Origin: Ligustrum vulgare
Taxonomy: Eukaryota; Streptophyta; Magnoliopsida; Lamiales; Oleaceae
Reading direction: 5' to 3'
DNA length: 64,000 nt
Assembly: GCA_963555705.1 (NCBI GenBank)
Contig: OY743184.1
Span: forward strand, 32,250,614-32,314,613
In this document: one piece after another, positions 12,098 to 24,232 of the stretch
Layout of the letters: each line of letters starts with the position of its first letter
Position numbering within the stretch: the first letter of the stretch is position 1
The notes under the pieces: generated by a model
Databases searched by the model: none
Seen by the model: only the letters and a program-made list of their open reading frames with translations
Told to the model about the DNA's origin: nothing
Made by a program: the position numbers and the translations under genes

Positions 12098-13180
12098 GGC
12101 TGCGTTCTCTTTGTGTTTTAGTTTCCTGTTTTCATTTTCGAAAATGTTTTCTGTTTTCCATTTTCTGTGACTTTTTTCGAAATTGCTGAAAACGCTTTTG
12201 GTTTGTTATTTCTGAAAACTGTTTTCGAAAATGAAAAGCTAGAAAACGCGTTCTGTTTAAAATTTTGAAAAAAAAAATATTTTATATTGTTTGTGAATAT
12301 AAATGAAATAAATATATCATATTTTGAGTTACACAACAAAAATAAATGAAATAACTCCTATCACACAATTTGGTTATACCAAAAAAGTTCAAAAATTCAT
12401 GTTGCCCTTCTAAAGTAATCGTTCCACATTTGAGTAGTAATTTTCCCTTCTAAAGTAATCGTTCTATTTAATACTTTATATAATTACATCCTTCTAGTAA
12501 GCACTGATAACGTTTAAAATTTAAGTTTCAATAAAATTTGCAAAAATCAATTTACGTTAATTAATTATGTCCTTACAAAATAAGTGTCTACAATTCAAAA
12601 GTAAAAAAGAAATGCTTAATAATTAAGCACATGATACATCATCAGAAAGATGGTTGAATTTGGAGTTCTACGCAAAAAACAGAGTGCAATTCGGAGTTGT
12701 ACATCAAAAGTTATACATGTTTGAAGACGATGACCTATAAAGCAAATACGAAAAGGACTAAATTGAAAGAAAAGTAAAATTTGTGAACTAATGTGCAACA
12801 AAATCTGAAGTTAAGGGACCTAAGTTGTAAATAAATTAGGATATTTTCGAAAGAAATTTCAAAATTTGAGGATTAAAATGACAAGTTTTGAAAATCAGGG
12901 ACCAATAATGTAATTAAAAATGATAAATTTTGACAAATTTCAAATTTTTTTGATTATTTTAATTTTTTTTTTTTTTAAGTAGAAAACGCGCGTTTTCCAC
13001 GTTTTCCACTTACAAGGCAAAAATTTCGGAAAACGCGGAAAACGTGATTTTCACGTTTTCCATTTCCTTTACAAATTTTGAAAACGTTTTCGAAATTTTT
13101 TTCCGAAAACGATGCAAGAGAACGCGTTTTCGGAAATGGAAAACGGAAAACGGCTGGAAAACGCCAAAGAGAACGCAACC
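12098..13180. mobile_element. PIF/Harbinger-like TIR element without transposase, TSD TTA
   Basis: The left end GGCTGCGTTCTCTTTG is the inverted complement of the right end CAAAGAGAACGCAACC with one mismatch. The element is flanked by TTA at 12095-12097 and TTA at 13181-13183. Subterminal regions on both sides are built of GAAAACG/CGTTTTC motifs, so about 150 bases at each end can pair. The middle is AT-rich and encodes nothing recognisable. The 1083-bp length is large for a MITE. The superfamily is inferred from the 3-bp TTA duplication. Confidence 0.75.
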
Positions 13181-13461
13181 TTAAGTTTTCTATTAAATAT
13201 AATTAGTCCAAAACCGTGGTTACATAAATATCACGAGACAATAAATTTGAATGTTTGGCTAAGATAAGCTTCTATGTTGCAGCTATTTAGATGATTGGAG
13301 GAGCATTACTGCCAAAATAAGCTGCAAAAGAGCAGCTTATAATCTTAATTAGCAAATAGCCAAAACCTAGACTTAATTGCTATGAGCGAGCACATTAGCC
13401 ATTTAAATTCATCTGCAACAAAACAAAACTATTCATGCTTAAGTATTGCTAGATTTAGTTA

Positions 13462-13990
13462 TTAAATAAAAATCATAAATATTTTGAGATTATGAACACA
13501 GACGCCTATGAATTCATATATGTTAATGAAGCACCACAATAAATAAAAAGATCTAGAATAATGAGATGGTTCTAAATTCCATTTTTGTTGACTTGGGATT
13601 TCATCAAAGATTATATCCTTAGCCTGATCATGGGAGGCCTCGACTGCTGTCTTCACTGGGCGCTTTTGCCTACTTCTCTTCTTGCAACACCTATTTTCTT
13701 TGTGAAACATCAAACCAAATAGCACAGCCTGCCCCAAGGAAAGTGAACAATTGAATCCAAATACCAATCTTTCTTTATCCACGGGCTTCGTCATCCAACT
13801 TTTGAAGGCTTTTCTGGTGGAAAATACAGCAGTGTCTTGTTGAGTTTGAACGAGAATTGTTGAGTAAGTGCTACTCACTTTGGGCCTAAATTGGTTTAGC
13901 CCACATACATGGCCTAGAATTAGCAAGAATCTAATGGGGAATTGGGTTTTTGCCTCGTACGTAGTCGAATCATCTAGGAACATTTCTATG
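13462..13990 (-). pseudogene. Fragment of a FUSC-like membrane protein gene
   Basis: A 173-codon frame contains KAFKSWMTKPVDKERL followed by CSLSLGQAVLFGLM and then a KEN tripeptide. This resembles the cytosolic stretch and first membrane helix of the fusaric-acid-resistance-like (FUSC) family of plant membrane proteins. The match stops right after KEN, where family members continue into a second helix. The rest is unrelated, and the remaining several hundred residues of the family are absent nearby. I read it as a truncated pseudogene or an isolated exon. The identification rests on about 40 residues. Confidence 0.4.
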
Positions 13991-14935
13991 TAGGAGAAGA
14001 GAGAAAAGGGCCGACTCTTTCATTTTGGAAATCAATCCAAGTGGCAAGAGAATCTTTTCCGTCAACACTCCTCCTGCTTCAGGTGCTGTCATCGAATTGA
14101 AAGGGAAGAAGCATCTGGCCTGCTCTGTTTACTCAGACAAGCTCAACAAATTTTTGAGCAGAAAGCAGATAGAAGACGTGTCATCCTGCATATAGCAAAC
14201 AAATTATCAATGTAAATTATAACAATATCAACATTGATCTATTTAAAAAAATTCAAGATTTGAGAATGCATGGAGCTCATCCATAGCCACCATCGTGAGT
14301 ATCAGACCAAGTGTAGAAAAAGGTCGTCTTTATGGGTAAATCCATTCATATATATGTCACCATTAAAAGCTGATTGATGCATCAAAAATGATTTTTCAGC
14401 AGAATATTTGAGATGTCCCGTGGCACCCAGAAATAATGAGTTAGAAGCAGTATATATTTTTATGAGTATATCAACATTACACAAATCAGTTCCTCAAGAA
14501 TACATGTCATTTGAGAGTGCTTTCTATAAAATGTACATTTAAGAGCTGATTACACGAAAGCAGTCAAGGTGATTCTGAATTAACAGGTTAAGCAAATTAA
14601 AAAAAAGGAACTTGATGTCATCTACCTGAAATTTGAGGATACCATTCACGGAGTTTAGCTAATAAACCTTTTGCAGTGCCCGCTATTGATGAAGCTGTGA
14701 ATGGGTCAAATTGTGTTAGCTAATAAACTGCCAGTAAGTTATGAACGTAAATATCTAGAACTGCCGAGTACGAGAACCCACTATAGCATTATCTGTTCAA
14801 AACTGCAGGCGGGAAACTTTTTTTTTTTTGTTTTTTTAAAAAAAATAAAAAAAAAATCTTAAATTTGGAAATCTGTTGACAATTGAGATTCTGATCAAAA
14901 TTAATTGGTCAGAATTTCAGCTGCTTTTAATAATA
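13991..14935. other. Non-coding or unrecognised intergenic DNA
   Basis: Upstream side of the FUSC-like fragment. Short minus-strand open stretches (for example at 14040-14190) might be further pieces of the same dead gene, but I cannot match them. A T-run is present at 14820-14837. Confidence 0.3.
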
Positions 14936-15019
14936 TATAGATAGATAGATATAGATATAAATATAGAATATAGATAGATAGATTCCATCTTTTAAACTCC
15001 TTGAATATATAGATATATA
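14936..15019. repeat. GATA/TA simple repeat at Helitron insertion site
   Basis: Interrupted GATA, TAGA and TA units. The Helitron end at 15020 sits in this tract, consistent with Helitron insertion between A and T. Confidence 0.7.
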
Positions 15020-15047
15020 CTAGTGGTGGATCGTGCGTTGCACGATC
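15020..15047 (-). other. Helitron 3' terminus: hairpin plus CTAG
   Basis: A 19-base perfect hairpin lies 5 bases inside the CTAG terminus. This is the transposition terminator expected at a Helitron 3' end and the strongest single piece of evidence for the element. Confidence 0.85.
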
Positions 15048-17074
15048 TCCGTTATAGTTATGAAATTTGTTTTGTTCATATTAAACTTTAATTAGAGAGA
15101 GAAGTTGTATTAATGTTTTATATAATTATCATGATTATTTTACAATAATAGGAAAATAGAATTGATTTGTAGATACATGAAGATGCAAAAAGCAAAATTA
15201 GCAAATAACAATTTCAACATCTTATTTCACACTGAGGTTTTAAAATAATGGTATTTTAATTTTCTTTTCCTTTACATAATTTAGTTCTTCAGCATTATTT
15301 GTTATATCACTTGAGTAAACATGAGAAATTGGTTTACTTCCATAGAATTAACCACTCAAAAAAAGATACTACTAGCAAAAGCAACACAATTATAATTCTT
15401 TCCCCCAATTTGTCATCATATATGACTAATTAACAATTGTGTCTGCCACAGTTAAAGAGCCAAATGTAGTGTTACTACAAGTGAATAAACCCCCCCCCCC
15501 CCCCCAAAAAATAAAAATAATAATAATAAAATAAAATAACTTGACCTTCACAGCATTTACAACATATTTGTTTCCTAAAGAAATACACTCTTAAAGAATT
15601 CCAAGAATTGTGATCTTCCAACACAAAATTTGTGTAACAACTTAAATATTCAACTTTGTACTAAACTGGCACAAGCAAGAATTGTAGAATACTACATATT
15701 TAACAAGTTTAACAGGGCATTAACTATTGTTTCCAAAATTTCATTTAAAATCATAGTCGACATGATTTATTCTTGAATGAGAAAAAAGAAACACTATCTT
15801 GGTTGCTGGTCTTCTGACCGAAGGTATCACTAGCACACGACACATGTAAATATTGGGCTCTTATCTTTTATTACATAATCTGCATAATTTGATGTCAAAA
15901 TTAATATTTCTAAATAAAAGTGCCTTGCAATTCCTCTTTGCTCTGACAATTGATATCTCATCTAAACTTCCTTGATAGCGAAAGAATGAGAACATGTGGA
16001 AATGCTATATGTGACAATGTGTGGCGTCACTTGGCTAACTGGGATGGAAAGGATAATGTAAATCATTTAAAATACTAAACTAACCTCAATTAAAATAGAC
16101 AGACTAATTTTTAATGAAAAAAGGGGGACTCTCTCGTCTTCATTTTTGTTCCCCATTTGCTTTCTTGTATTAAATAATAAAAGGAAAATTCACCAAGAGG
16201 AGACACTGGTTTTAGATAGCACCCAGTCTTAAATGTAAAGAAATATAATGTTGATCAAATTAGTTAAGTACAAAAAGTAAATACCATCCATGAACAAGCA
16301 GTTGTTACATAATAAACCTACAATATATGTGCGTACATGGACACATCAGAAATACACCAGAGAAGCGAAAACTTTATGTATGAGAATCTTGCACATATTT
16401 CTGGAGCATAAAAGAAGTGATTTTTATGGCCATGCCAGAAGAACAAAATTATGGCATTTAAAAATATCCTGCAAAGTGAATAGAAAGAGAGACTTCACCT
16501 AGTTTCAGGAAGCTTTGATATTTGTTTAGAAACTATGCATGTTATATATTTTTGTCTTTGGCCAACTAAAGCTTTGATATTAATCAAGCATCCATTTGAT
16601 CAATGACTGGGATTACATTTCACCAAATCAATAGTAATCCTGCTAGCAACACTACGCATTTAGCAATGTCGGCATCTTTGGTAATGATAATGCAAGATGA
16701 CTCAAGTGAAGACATAAGAAAGGCATTAATTGTTTCAGCTCTATAGAAGGTTAGAATGCACCCTCGAGAAAATAATGCCTCGACATAATAAACAAGATTA
16801 ATAAAGTTAGTGCAGTTGGAAATAATTGTGCACCACACCATTTTATATTAAGTCTCATACAAAGATTCAAAGAGGTAAATAATGCAATAAAAAAAATGAT
16901 AAATCGAAAAAGAAAATGAAATTTATTCGACGCTTACCTGAAATGGAAATGCATCTACAAATTTGCATAGCTGGCAAATCAAGAACTCGTGTAGTCATGT
17001 ACCAAGAAAATATGAAGAGATGACCCGGGACCCCTACGAAGATAAGATATAAGAGATACAGAAGCAAACTTCTT

Positions 17075-17176
17075 CTAGACCTTAGTGGGATTACCAACAA
17101 GCTTGATCTTAGTCATTATCTTTGCAGCATAGTTGAGTTCCAGCACTATTGCAATTGCTGTGATGCTAAATGTTGC
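17075..17176 (-). pseudogene. Captured exon fragment of BMS1-like ribosome-biogenesis GTPase
   Basis: On the minus strand, after an acceptor ending TGCAG, the frame reads QATFSITAIAIVLEL and then AAKIMTKIKLVG. This closely resembles the conserved C-terminal region of BMS1, the nucleolar GTPase needed for 40S subunit maturation. An in-frame stop follows about five codons after KLVG, and the rest of BMS1 is absent. It lies inside the Helitron, so it is best explained as gene capture rather than a host locus. Confidence 0.65.
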
Positions 17177-19282
17177 CTGCAGTTAATAAAATTTGAGTCG
17201 AGGGAAAATAAAACAAGATGGGGAGCTCGACTTGTGTGTTGACAACTGAATAGTTTTCTGGTTAGGGAAGCGAATTGGGGATTATTGGAGATCTAAATCC
17301 TACATTTGCAGCCCTTGATAGACTGATAAGATGATGAAGCAACACCACTGCATGAAGAATATAAGATTTTGTCTCTCCTTATCTGCGTGGAGTGTTTCTA
17401 TTCGAACTAAATTAGGTAGGCCAACAGGTTTACGCTCAATTCAGACCTGCATATAACCAGGTATTAAAATAAAACGACAAAAATAAAAATAAAAATCATA
17501 TTGAAGAAGAACAAGAACCAAAAGAATCGAACTCATCCCATATTTTTCCATTCTCCAACCCAACTGAAACTATGGTGGGCTCTGTTATTTGTCTTGCCAC
17601 ATTGTCAACATGTAAGGATAAATGTTCATATAGAGTTTACGGAATGAAGATGAGCATCATGAAAGTGTAAATGCATAAATAAAAAATATTGTTACTAAAA
17701 AAAATTCACGCCTATCAAGAGTAGTTTATAGAATGAGTTACTTTACTTCGTTGTGTTGGTGGCCATTGGGACAAGTCACCGAAGAGTTTTCTCCATATCC
17801 CCTTTGATCTGCGAAAAAGTCATCTGTGTAAATACATAAAGTACAATTTTTTTATTAAATAAAGAGGACATGTCATAATCTATTAAATAGTAAGAATTCA
17901 AGAGAAAAATTGATCACAAAATAGAATATGGTTGTAAGTCTCTACCGATGAAAGAGTTCAGAAGAAAAGTAGTAACTCTTCCTTGAGCTGATAAGATTGT
18001 AATTTGCTATGCATACTGACTCTATACCTACTGGTAGTCCATGGTATAAAGCATCTTTCATACTTGGTGGCTCAAACATAGTAAATAAGAACAAAAAAAA
18101 AAAAGCTCCCTAAATTTGGTGCAAGTTATCTCATGCTTATCTTGGGTATTTTGCAACCTCAGAATGATTGAGCAATAGAATTGAGAAAATGCACAAAGAA
18201 CAAATTAATTTAAGAAAATAAAATTCATGGAATCAGTTAAGTAAAACAAAAGAAAGAGAGCAATGCACAAATGAGAAGTGAAAGATAAAACTGAAACTAC
18301 AATAAGGAAGATGAACTCACCGGCGTATCTATTTAGGTAATGATAGTTGCATTATGCAATGCAAGGACAGTAGATCCCAACTTTTGCTAGTGGTTTTTTA
18401 GTGGCTTGTTTCCATCTGCAATAGCTGTACAATGAACAAAAAAATATAAATCTTTTATTAAAAAATAATTGAACCAGGAATTACTGGACAATTTGAACAC
18501 TGGAATACATATAGTTATATTTTGTAAAGCATGAACAAGAACAAGAACAAAAAATAGGAACCCATTTTACAACATCTGAAAAAATATTACATAAATCCAT
18601 ATCCCTTTTTTTTGTTATTAGACGAACAAGGGATTAGAATATTAAGAAAACAAGAACCCCAAAAGAGAAGATACAGCCCCATTTGATACCCATTATTTCA
18701 GGGAAAAAAGTATCAAGGACATAAATAAAAACCAAGATATAACTGCTTAAAATACCAAAAATTTTCGATGCATTACCAGAGCTACCAAATGCAGTATGGA
18801 TCTCCAAATCCAAACATAGTAAATGGATGATGTCTAAAAGCTTCTCCATTACTTAACATAAATGAAAAACATATAAATTAGCTCGATCGTAGGATATAGA
18901 TTATAGTGATAACAAACAATTAAAAATAAGAAGAAAAGCAAAACAAGATTCATGACTGTGGTTTTACTGTAGGTTAAAGACTAAGAAGCATAAGTTGATC
19001 ATGAAGCATAAGTCGACGAGAAGTCAAACAAGGAAGAGAAAAGTTTCTAGGGTTCACGTGAAATTTCTAGCAATTGTGGCTTAAACAGTTAGAAAAGGAG
19101 GAAAAAAATAGAAAAAAGGCCCAAATAGATGGAAAGAGAGGGAAAAAATAGAAAAATGGCCTAAATAGATGGAAATGGAGGGAAAAAAAATAAAAAAGAG
19201 ACCAATCAGTTGATTCACTGTCCATAAGAACAGTAGCATAAATAGTGAAATGAACTTCCCTCTTTTAATATTGTAGGGATGT

Positions 19283-19287
<5 letters not shown>

Positions 19288-19366
<79 letters not shown>
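19288..19366. repeat. (AT)n microsatellite
   Basis: About 79 bases of nearly pure AT with one ATAGTT interruption, directly beyond the Helitron 5' end. The Tyr/Ile repeat peptide read from it is an artefact. Confidence 0.9.
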
Positions 19367-19371
<5 letters not shown>

Positions 19372-20095
19372 TGTTCTCCTGCGTATTGCGCGCACGAGAA
19401 TATCCTTAGCTTTGTCTTGCGTGAAATTTTCATGCAAGGAAAAGTACCATCACATGCAAAGCAGGCCTTGCTTTGACTAATGACAGCTGACAACCGACTG
19501 ACAACATCATTTTTTAATTAATTAATTAATTTTTTTCTACACTTTAATCTAAGTTTTTTTTAATACTTATTATTATTATTTATTTTTTTTTTTTTTAACT
19601 TTTGTCCCTTTTTTTGTCTTCTTTGTATTTTTTTTAATTTCGTATTTTATAATGTGCTACTCCTCTTTTATTTTCTCGTAATAATTTTTAATGTATGCAC
19701 ATGTATTAAATTTCGTTTGAATTAATAATAACACCACAAATTTCATGTGATATTCTTAATAATATTGAAGAATAATATTGTAATACATTAAGATAAAATA
19801 GAATAGATACTGCATAAATTGGATAAATTTTCTTAAAATATAATTCAAACTACTTCGAACGAGTACAACAATAACTAGCTTAGTGGTCATCATCATCGTT
19901 GAACCCATAGAATGCAACATAATCACTGCTAGCAATACTAGTGTACATATCTTATTTAGTTTCATCCCAAGATTATTGTGGATGATATGGTTCGTCCACC
20001 AACTGACTCCTAAAGGTGTGGAAAACAAACAAACAAAGTGTAGGCATAGTAGAAATAGTACAAAATGACGACGACAATTAATAATTGTCGATCAA
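19367..20095. other. AT-rich intergenic DNA, possible second Helitron 3' end at its left edge
   Basis: Minus-strand sequence at 19366-19402 (CGTGCGCGCAATACGCAGG) has a weak stem and resembles the GC-rich hairpin of Helitron 3' ends, but no clean CTAG follows. The remainder is T-rich and contains only the 3' flank of the MULE transposase. Confidence 0.3.
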
Positions 20096-20099
20096 CTAA

Positions 20100-22173
20100 C
20101 CTCGACCGTAAGGTTGGACAAGTTCTTTTATCATGTCCACTGTGACCATAGACACGACAATTTTTCTTCGACCGAGATATGGATATCTCTTTGGATGACT
20201 TCAATCTCTTCCCGCACCCTTTTGTTCTAATCGGAGTAGGATCAACCACGAGTTGGATACCCTCACTATTCTTGCTCATGACTCTACTCATTCTCACATC
20301 GCCTCCATCATTCACAGCTTTTACCTGTATTTTCAAGTTTCGAAATACATCCATTAGTAACGCGGTACGAGGGTCAGTCAAAGCACCTTTGTCCACTAAT
20401 TCTGATGTTGCGTGTGCCAGCATCCCATGTCGTGAAATCAATGACTAACCACTTGTTGATGTTGTCGTTGGTTTGAAGACGGGGATTGCTTTTACATTTT
20501 GCATTCATCGACCTGCAATATATTGGTTTGGTAACAACATCACCTGTTTTCTGAGCACAAATGAGAGCATGTGACGATATGGATATCCTTCGAACTGAAA
20601 TTTTCTGCAACTGCATGCTATGAAGTCAATGGCCGTGAAGTAGGTCAACTCATGTTGGCGATAATATGTTTTTTTCAGTCTTAAAACGTGTTACAACATA
20701 CGTTTTGACACACTCGTATGCTGATATCTTTGAGCAAAAGTAGTAACTACTTTGAGCTAATTCCTCTTGAAACAACATGAAAATTGTCTTAATATAAACA
20801 CGTGTCATTTGAGTTCCCATGGAAAATGTTGTTGTCATAGAAGGCTCCTCGTTCAAGTTAGTGTGGCTAGCAGCCAATTCACGATGTCGCTGGTGAGCCA
20901 GAGCAGTGTTATATTGTGTGATAAAATCCATCAATGTAGCCGTCTAATTGACGTATCTTTTGAAGAATGCATGGTTGCTTTCTGACCGTTGACTGCTTGA
21001 CATACCAGCAGAGAATATGTGCTTCACATACGCAGGTACCCAATGACTACGTATTTCATACATGTTGGCGAGCTACTCGTTCCCACCCAAGTCATTGTTT
21101 CCATATCATCAGTCCAACGGGATTCGAACTCCTCCGGGGACTCCGACTTCTTAATGATACTCACCAGGCCCTTGTATTGTTCCTTAGATAGCACGGGACC
21201 CATCTTCTCTGAGAACTTGTTTAGAATATGCCATAGGCAAAATCTATGAACTGTGTTAGGAAATACCTCACCGACCACTCTAGCAATGGCGGTGTCTTGA
21301 TCAGTAATAATCACCCCGGGGGCCCGTTGGGTGGGCATTGCTTCGATGATATTCGAAAACAACCAAATAAATGAATCAATCTTTTCATCACTCAATAAGC
21401 CACATATAGAAACAGTAGTTTTCCAGTGGTGGTTAACTCCAACGAATGGTGCAAACACCATTGAATACTTGTTGGTATTGTATGTCGTGTAAAAAACGAC
21501 AGCATCCCCGAAATAAACATAAGAGCTCCTTGACTCTGAATCAGCCTAGAAACAATGAGTAAACATACCATCCTCATTACGACCAATGGCTTCCAATCGT
21601 CGATCACATCGATGGTTCATGATATCCTGCCCAGTACAACCCAATGAAGAAGGCCCACCAGCATCTATCTCCATAAGTCTGATCTGTTGACAGATTGGAA
21701 TGTTGGCCGGTAAAAATTGATCAACAAACGCTTTTTTGGTTGCAGGAACATGTCGGTGTGAACGTAGTAGGTGCGTGTTGCTTCGTGTAGATAGTGCGTG
21801 GTTGTGCCCCTCGACAAAATGACTAAAAATCCACATAGAAGTTGTCTGATGTTTTAGTACTGTTAATTTTGCACCACAACCACAATGTGAGTTCCCACGT
21901 TTTTGTTTACCTGAACAGGCCACCAATTTTTTTAGTTTCATCTGATATGTCTCATCTTTTTTTACCCTGTTAGCAGAAAACATATGATTTCCAGACAATC
22001 TCTTTTGTCTGTAGATCCTTTCGGCTACTACAAATACATATGCTAAACCCGGCTAATTTTGCATACTCGTTGTAAAAATTGTACACATCATCAAGCATTT
22101 GAAATTCTTGCTTGAATTTTGGAATTACACCAATATTCACCTGTGGAATAAATACATTGTCATCTCCTTCCAT
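20100..22173 (-). pseudogene. Decayed MULE transposase of the FAR1/FRS type
   Basis: The minus strand gives, in order: a FAR1 DNA-binding domain (22120-21800: VYNFYNEYAKLAGFSI, CGCGAKL, FVEGHNHAL), the MULE transposase core (21500-21100: YVYFGDAVVFYTTY, GVNHHWKTTV, VIITDQD, HRFCLWHI), a WVPAYVKHIFSAGMSSSQRS block (about 21050), a SWIM-like ACSC...GYPYRHML stretch (about 20570) and a terminal knuckle GHDKRTCP (about 20130). Frameshifts lie near 21975 and 21095, and in-frame stops at 21546-21548, 21073-21075, 20944-20946 and 20505-20507. Intact FAR1-type transposases are about 700-800 residues, so the coding region was once near full length. I could not place its terminal inverted repeats. Confidence 0.85.
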
Positions 22174-22639
22174 TCCTAAAAATTAGTATGTAAAATTATT
22201 TAGTTAGCGAAATAATTTAAACATGGACTCGTGCAAAACGTAATGTAACAAACATAAAATTAAAACTAACTTGCGAAATGCAACTTGTCAACCAAAAAAT
22301 AAATAAATAAATAACGAAATTAAAAAACAAAAAAAAAACGTAAACTCATAGACAATACAACACATTTAAGAATTATATATATTTGTTTTGTAAACGAAGG
22401 GAAAAAAAAAAAGAAAAAATGACTTACCAAAATTCAACAAAAAAGAAGTATTAAACAACCCTTCAACAAATAAGAAATTCTTCACTGCTTTCGATAAAAA
22501 AAAAAAAAAGAAATTCTTCACTGCTCTTTTTTTCCAGTAGTGTATCGTTTTTCCTAGAGGAATGAATAGATGAACTTCATTTGAACCAAGGAATTTATAG
22601 GCAAAAATGTACAAAAAAATGACAAATTTTTTTTAATAA

Positions 22640-22640
<1 letters not shown>
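22174..22640. other. Upstream flank of the MULE transposase
   Basis: AT-rich and without recognisable genes. It contains A-runs at 22330, 22400 and 22497 and a duplicated AAATTCTTCACTGCT stretch (at about 22470 and 22510). Confidence 0.4.

Positions 22641-22643
<3 letters not shown>

Positions 22644-22735
<92 letters not shown>
22644..22735. repeat. (AT)n microsatellite
   Basis: About 92 bases of uninterrupted AT dinucleotides. Confidence 0.95.
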
Positions 22736-22737
<2 letters not shown>

Positions 22738-22959
22738 TTTGGATTATATGGTATTTTTGCAAATTGGGCTGGGTCACCGGCTAGTTGATTATAGGGCATA
22801 TCATCGTGAGAATGTATATGATGGATTTGGTGTTGTAGCATGAAAGCTACCAGAAGCTCGTGTTAATTTTGTGCATTTAATTTTAATTGCTCTTATGGAA
22901 TGTGAATTCATCAACATATTTATCTGCTGTTTGGTGGGGAATAAAAACAAGTTTTTAGC

Positions 22960-23615
22960 AAATTTTGATTTTGATAAAAAGGAAACTTTGTGGCTGCAAT
23001 GGATTAACCATGTCTATCGCTGGGATGCTTGCTTCTGGGAAGTATCAGCCAAGGCCCAGGAAGGATGATTTCAACTTAATCAAAAAAATTCCTGCCTTGA
23101 GGGACTCAATCAGACTCAGTGAGGGCTCAATTAAGACTTCCAAAAACATAGTTAGATCACAGAGCAATGGGGGCAGATTATGCACTGCTTCGGCTTATGA
23201 TTTCTTCATAAATAAGGGAATGCACAGAATCTGGGCAGCCATGGTTTGGAACAATCGCATTGTACATAGACACTCTTTTATTCTTTTGTTGAGCATTAAA
23301 GGTAAATTACTTACTAAAGATAAATAAATTGTATTTCCTTGAAACTGACCAGAAAAGTGGGTTTTATGACTGTCAATTGGAATCCCAATTGCACATCTTT
23401 TTTCAATTCATTCTTTGCTCAAAAAGTTTGGGACAAAATCAGAATATGGCTAGGCATTACTAGGAGCATGAGCACTTTCATCAGTGCCTTGAAATGAATA
23501 AAAAAAGAGGCACGAGGGACGAGTTGGCAGAGCAAAGCGAAACACATTGCACTGGCTCTTCCAATTTCTTAGCAGCATTGTGTGATACAAAGTTCTGTGT
23601 TCCCTTTTTCTAGTT
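22960..23615 (+). pseudogene. LINE reverse transcriptase C-terminal fragment (zf-RVT region)
   Basis: Three overlapping frames together give a plant LINE ORF2 tail: TLWLQWINHVYRWDACFW (22980-23035), then SAYDFFINKG, IWAAMVWN, HSFILLLSIKGKLLTKDK (23190-23325), and beyond a stop CQLESQLH. These are hallmarks of the zf-RVT domain that follows the LINE polymerase. Frameshifts and stops are present, and the polymerase and endonuclease domains are absent. It is a 5'-truncated dead copy, the usual fate of LINE insertions. Confidence 0.75.
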
Positions 23616-24052
23616 AAGATTTAATTATTGATATATCTTTCGACTCAATTTTTAATTTTGATCCCTATTTTTATATGTAGTGCATTTGCTCTGGTCCCTC
23701 AACTTCCTATATGTTTGAGTATTTGCTGGGCTACCCCTGAAACCTCATTGAACTTTATGATCTTGTGCATTTGTACCGAATTATGGTATTGCAAGGGGGA
23801 GATGTTCTGAAGCAAGAAGTAGGTTTATATTATTCGAATTGGAGCTGACTCTGAGCGTTTGTTAACAATGTAGTGAACTTTGGATGGTTGGTATGTGCTT
23901 GATTGAGAAATTTTTTAAAAATGATAACAAATTCTGTTGGAAAGCCATTTGCCTTAGTAATTGACATGGGTTATGTAACAAATTCTGCAATTAATCTTCA
24001 CGTCTTAATAGTTAATAGGGAAGGTATATCCAGATACTTGGACTTCAATTTT

Positions 24053-24232
24053 GGCCCCTGTTTGGCCCTCATTTTTTCAAAATCAGATTTATTCAACATT
24101 CAATCTCAACCATCAATATTAATCAAGTCTACCATTTTTGACTTTTCAAACATTTTTTAATCATCACACATTCTCCCAAAAATACTATTCAAAACCATAG
24201 TTTTTTTCCCCAAAAAATGGGGGTCAAACATA
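24053..24232. mobile_element. MITE-like inverted-repeat element
   Basis: The left end TGTTTGGCCCTCATTTTTT pairs with the right end AAAAAATGGGGGTCAAACA. The internal AT-rich sequence resembles, in reverse, the inner part of the element at 29776-30123, so they are probably one family. Confidence 0.55.

Larger units (their letters stand above)
15020..19287 (-). mobile_element. Helitron (non-autonomous), minus strand, with captured gene fragment
   Basis: Read on the minus strand, the 3' end has a perfect 8-bp stem with a 3-base loop (15029-15047, GATCGTGC/GCACGATC), then CACCA and terminal CTAG at 15020-15023, followed by T. The 5' end starts TCCCTACATCCCTACAATA at 19287 and is preceded by A. 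This is the expected A^TC...CTAG^T arrangement without target duplication. The 4268-bp element has no Rep/helicase coding sequence that I can see. It contains a BMS1-like exon (17075-17176) and several intron/exon-like pieces that I could not identify. Confidence 0.75.

Noticed and set aside
22554..22841. Open frames with long Tyr/Ile repeats (also at 19215-19493)
   Set aside because: Translation of (AT)n microsatellites.
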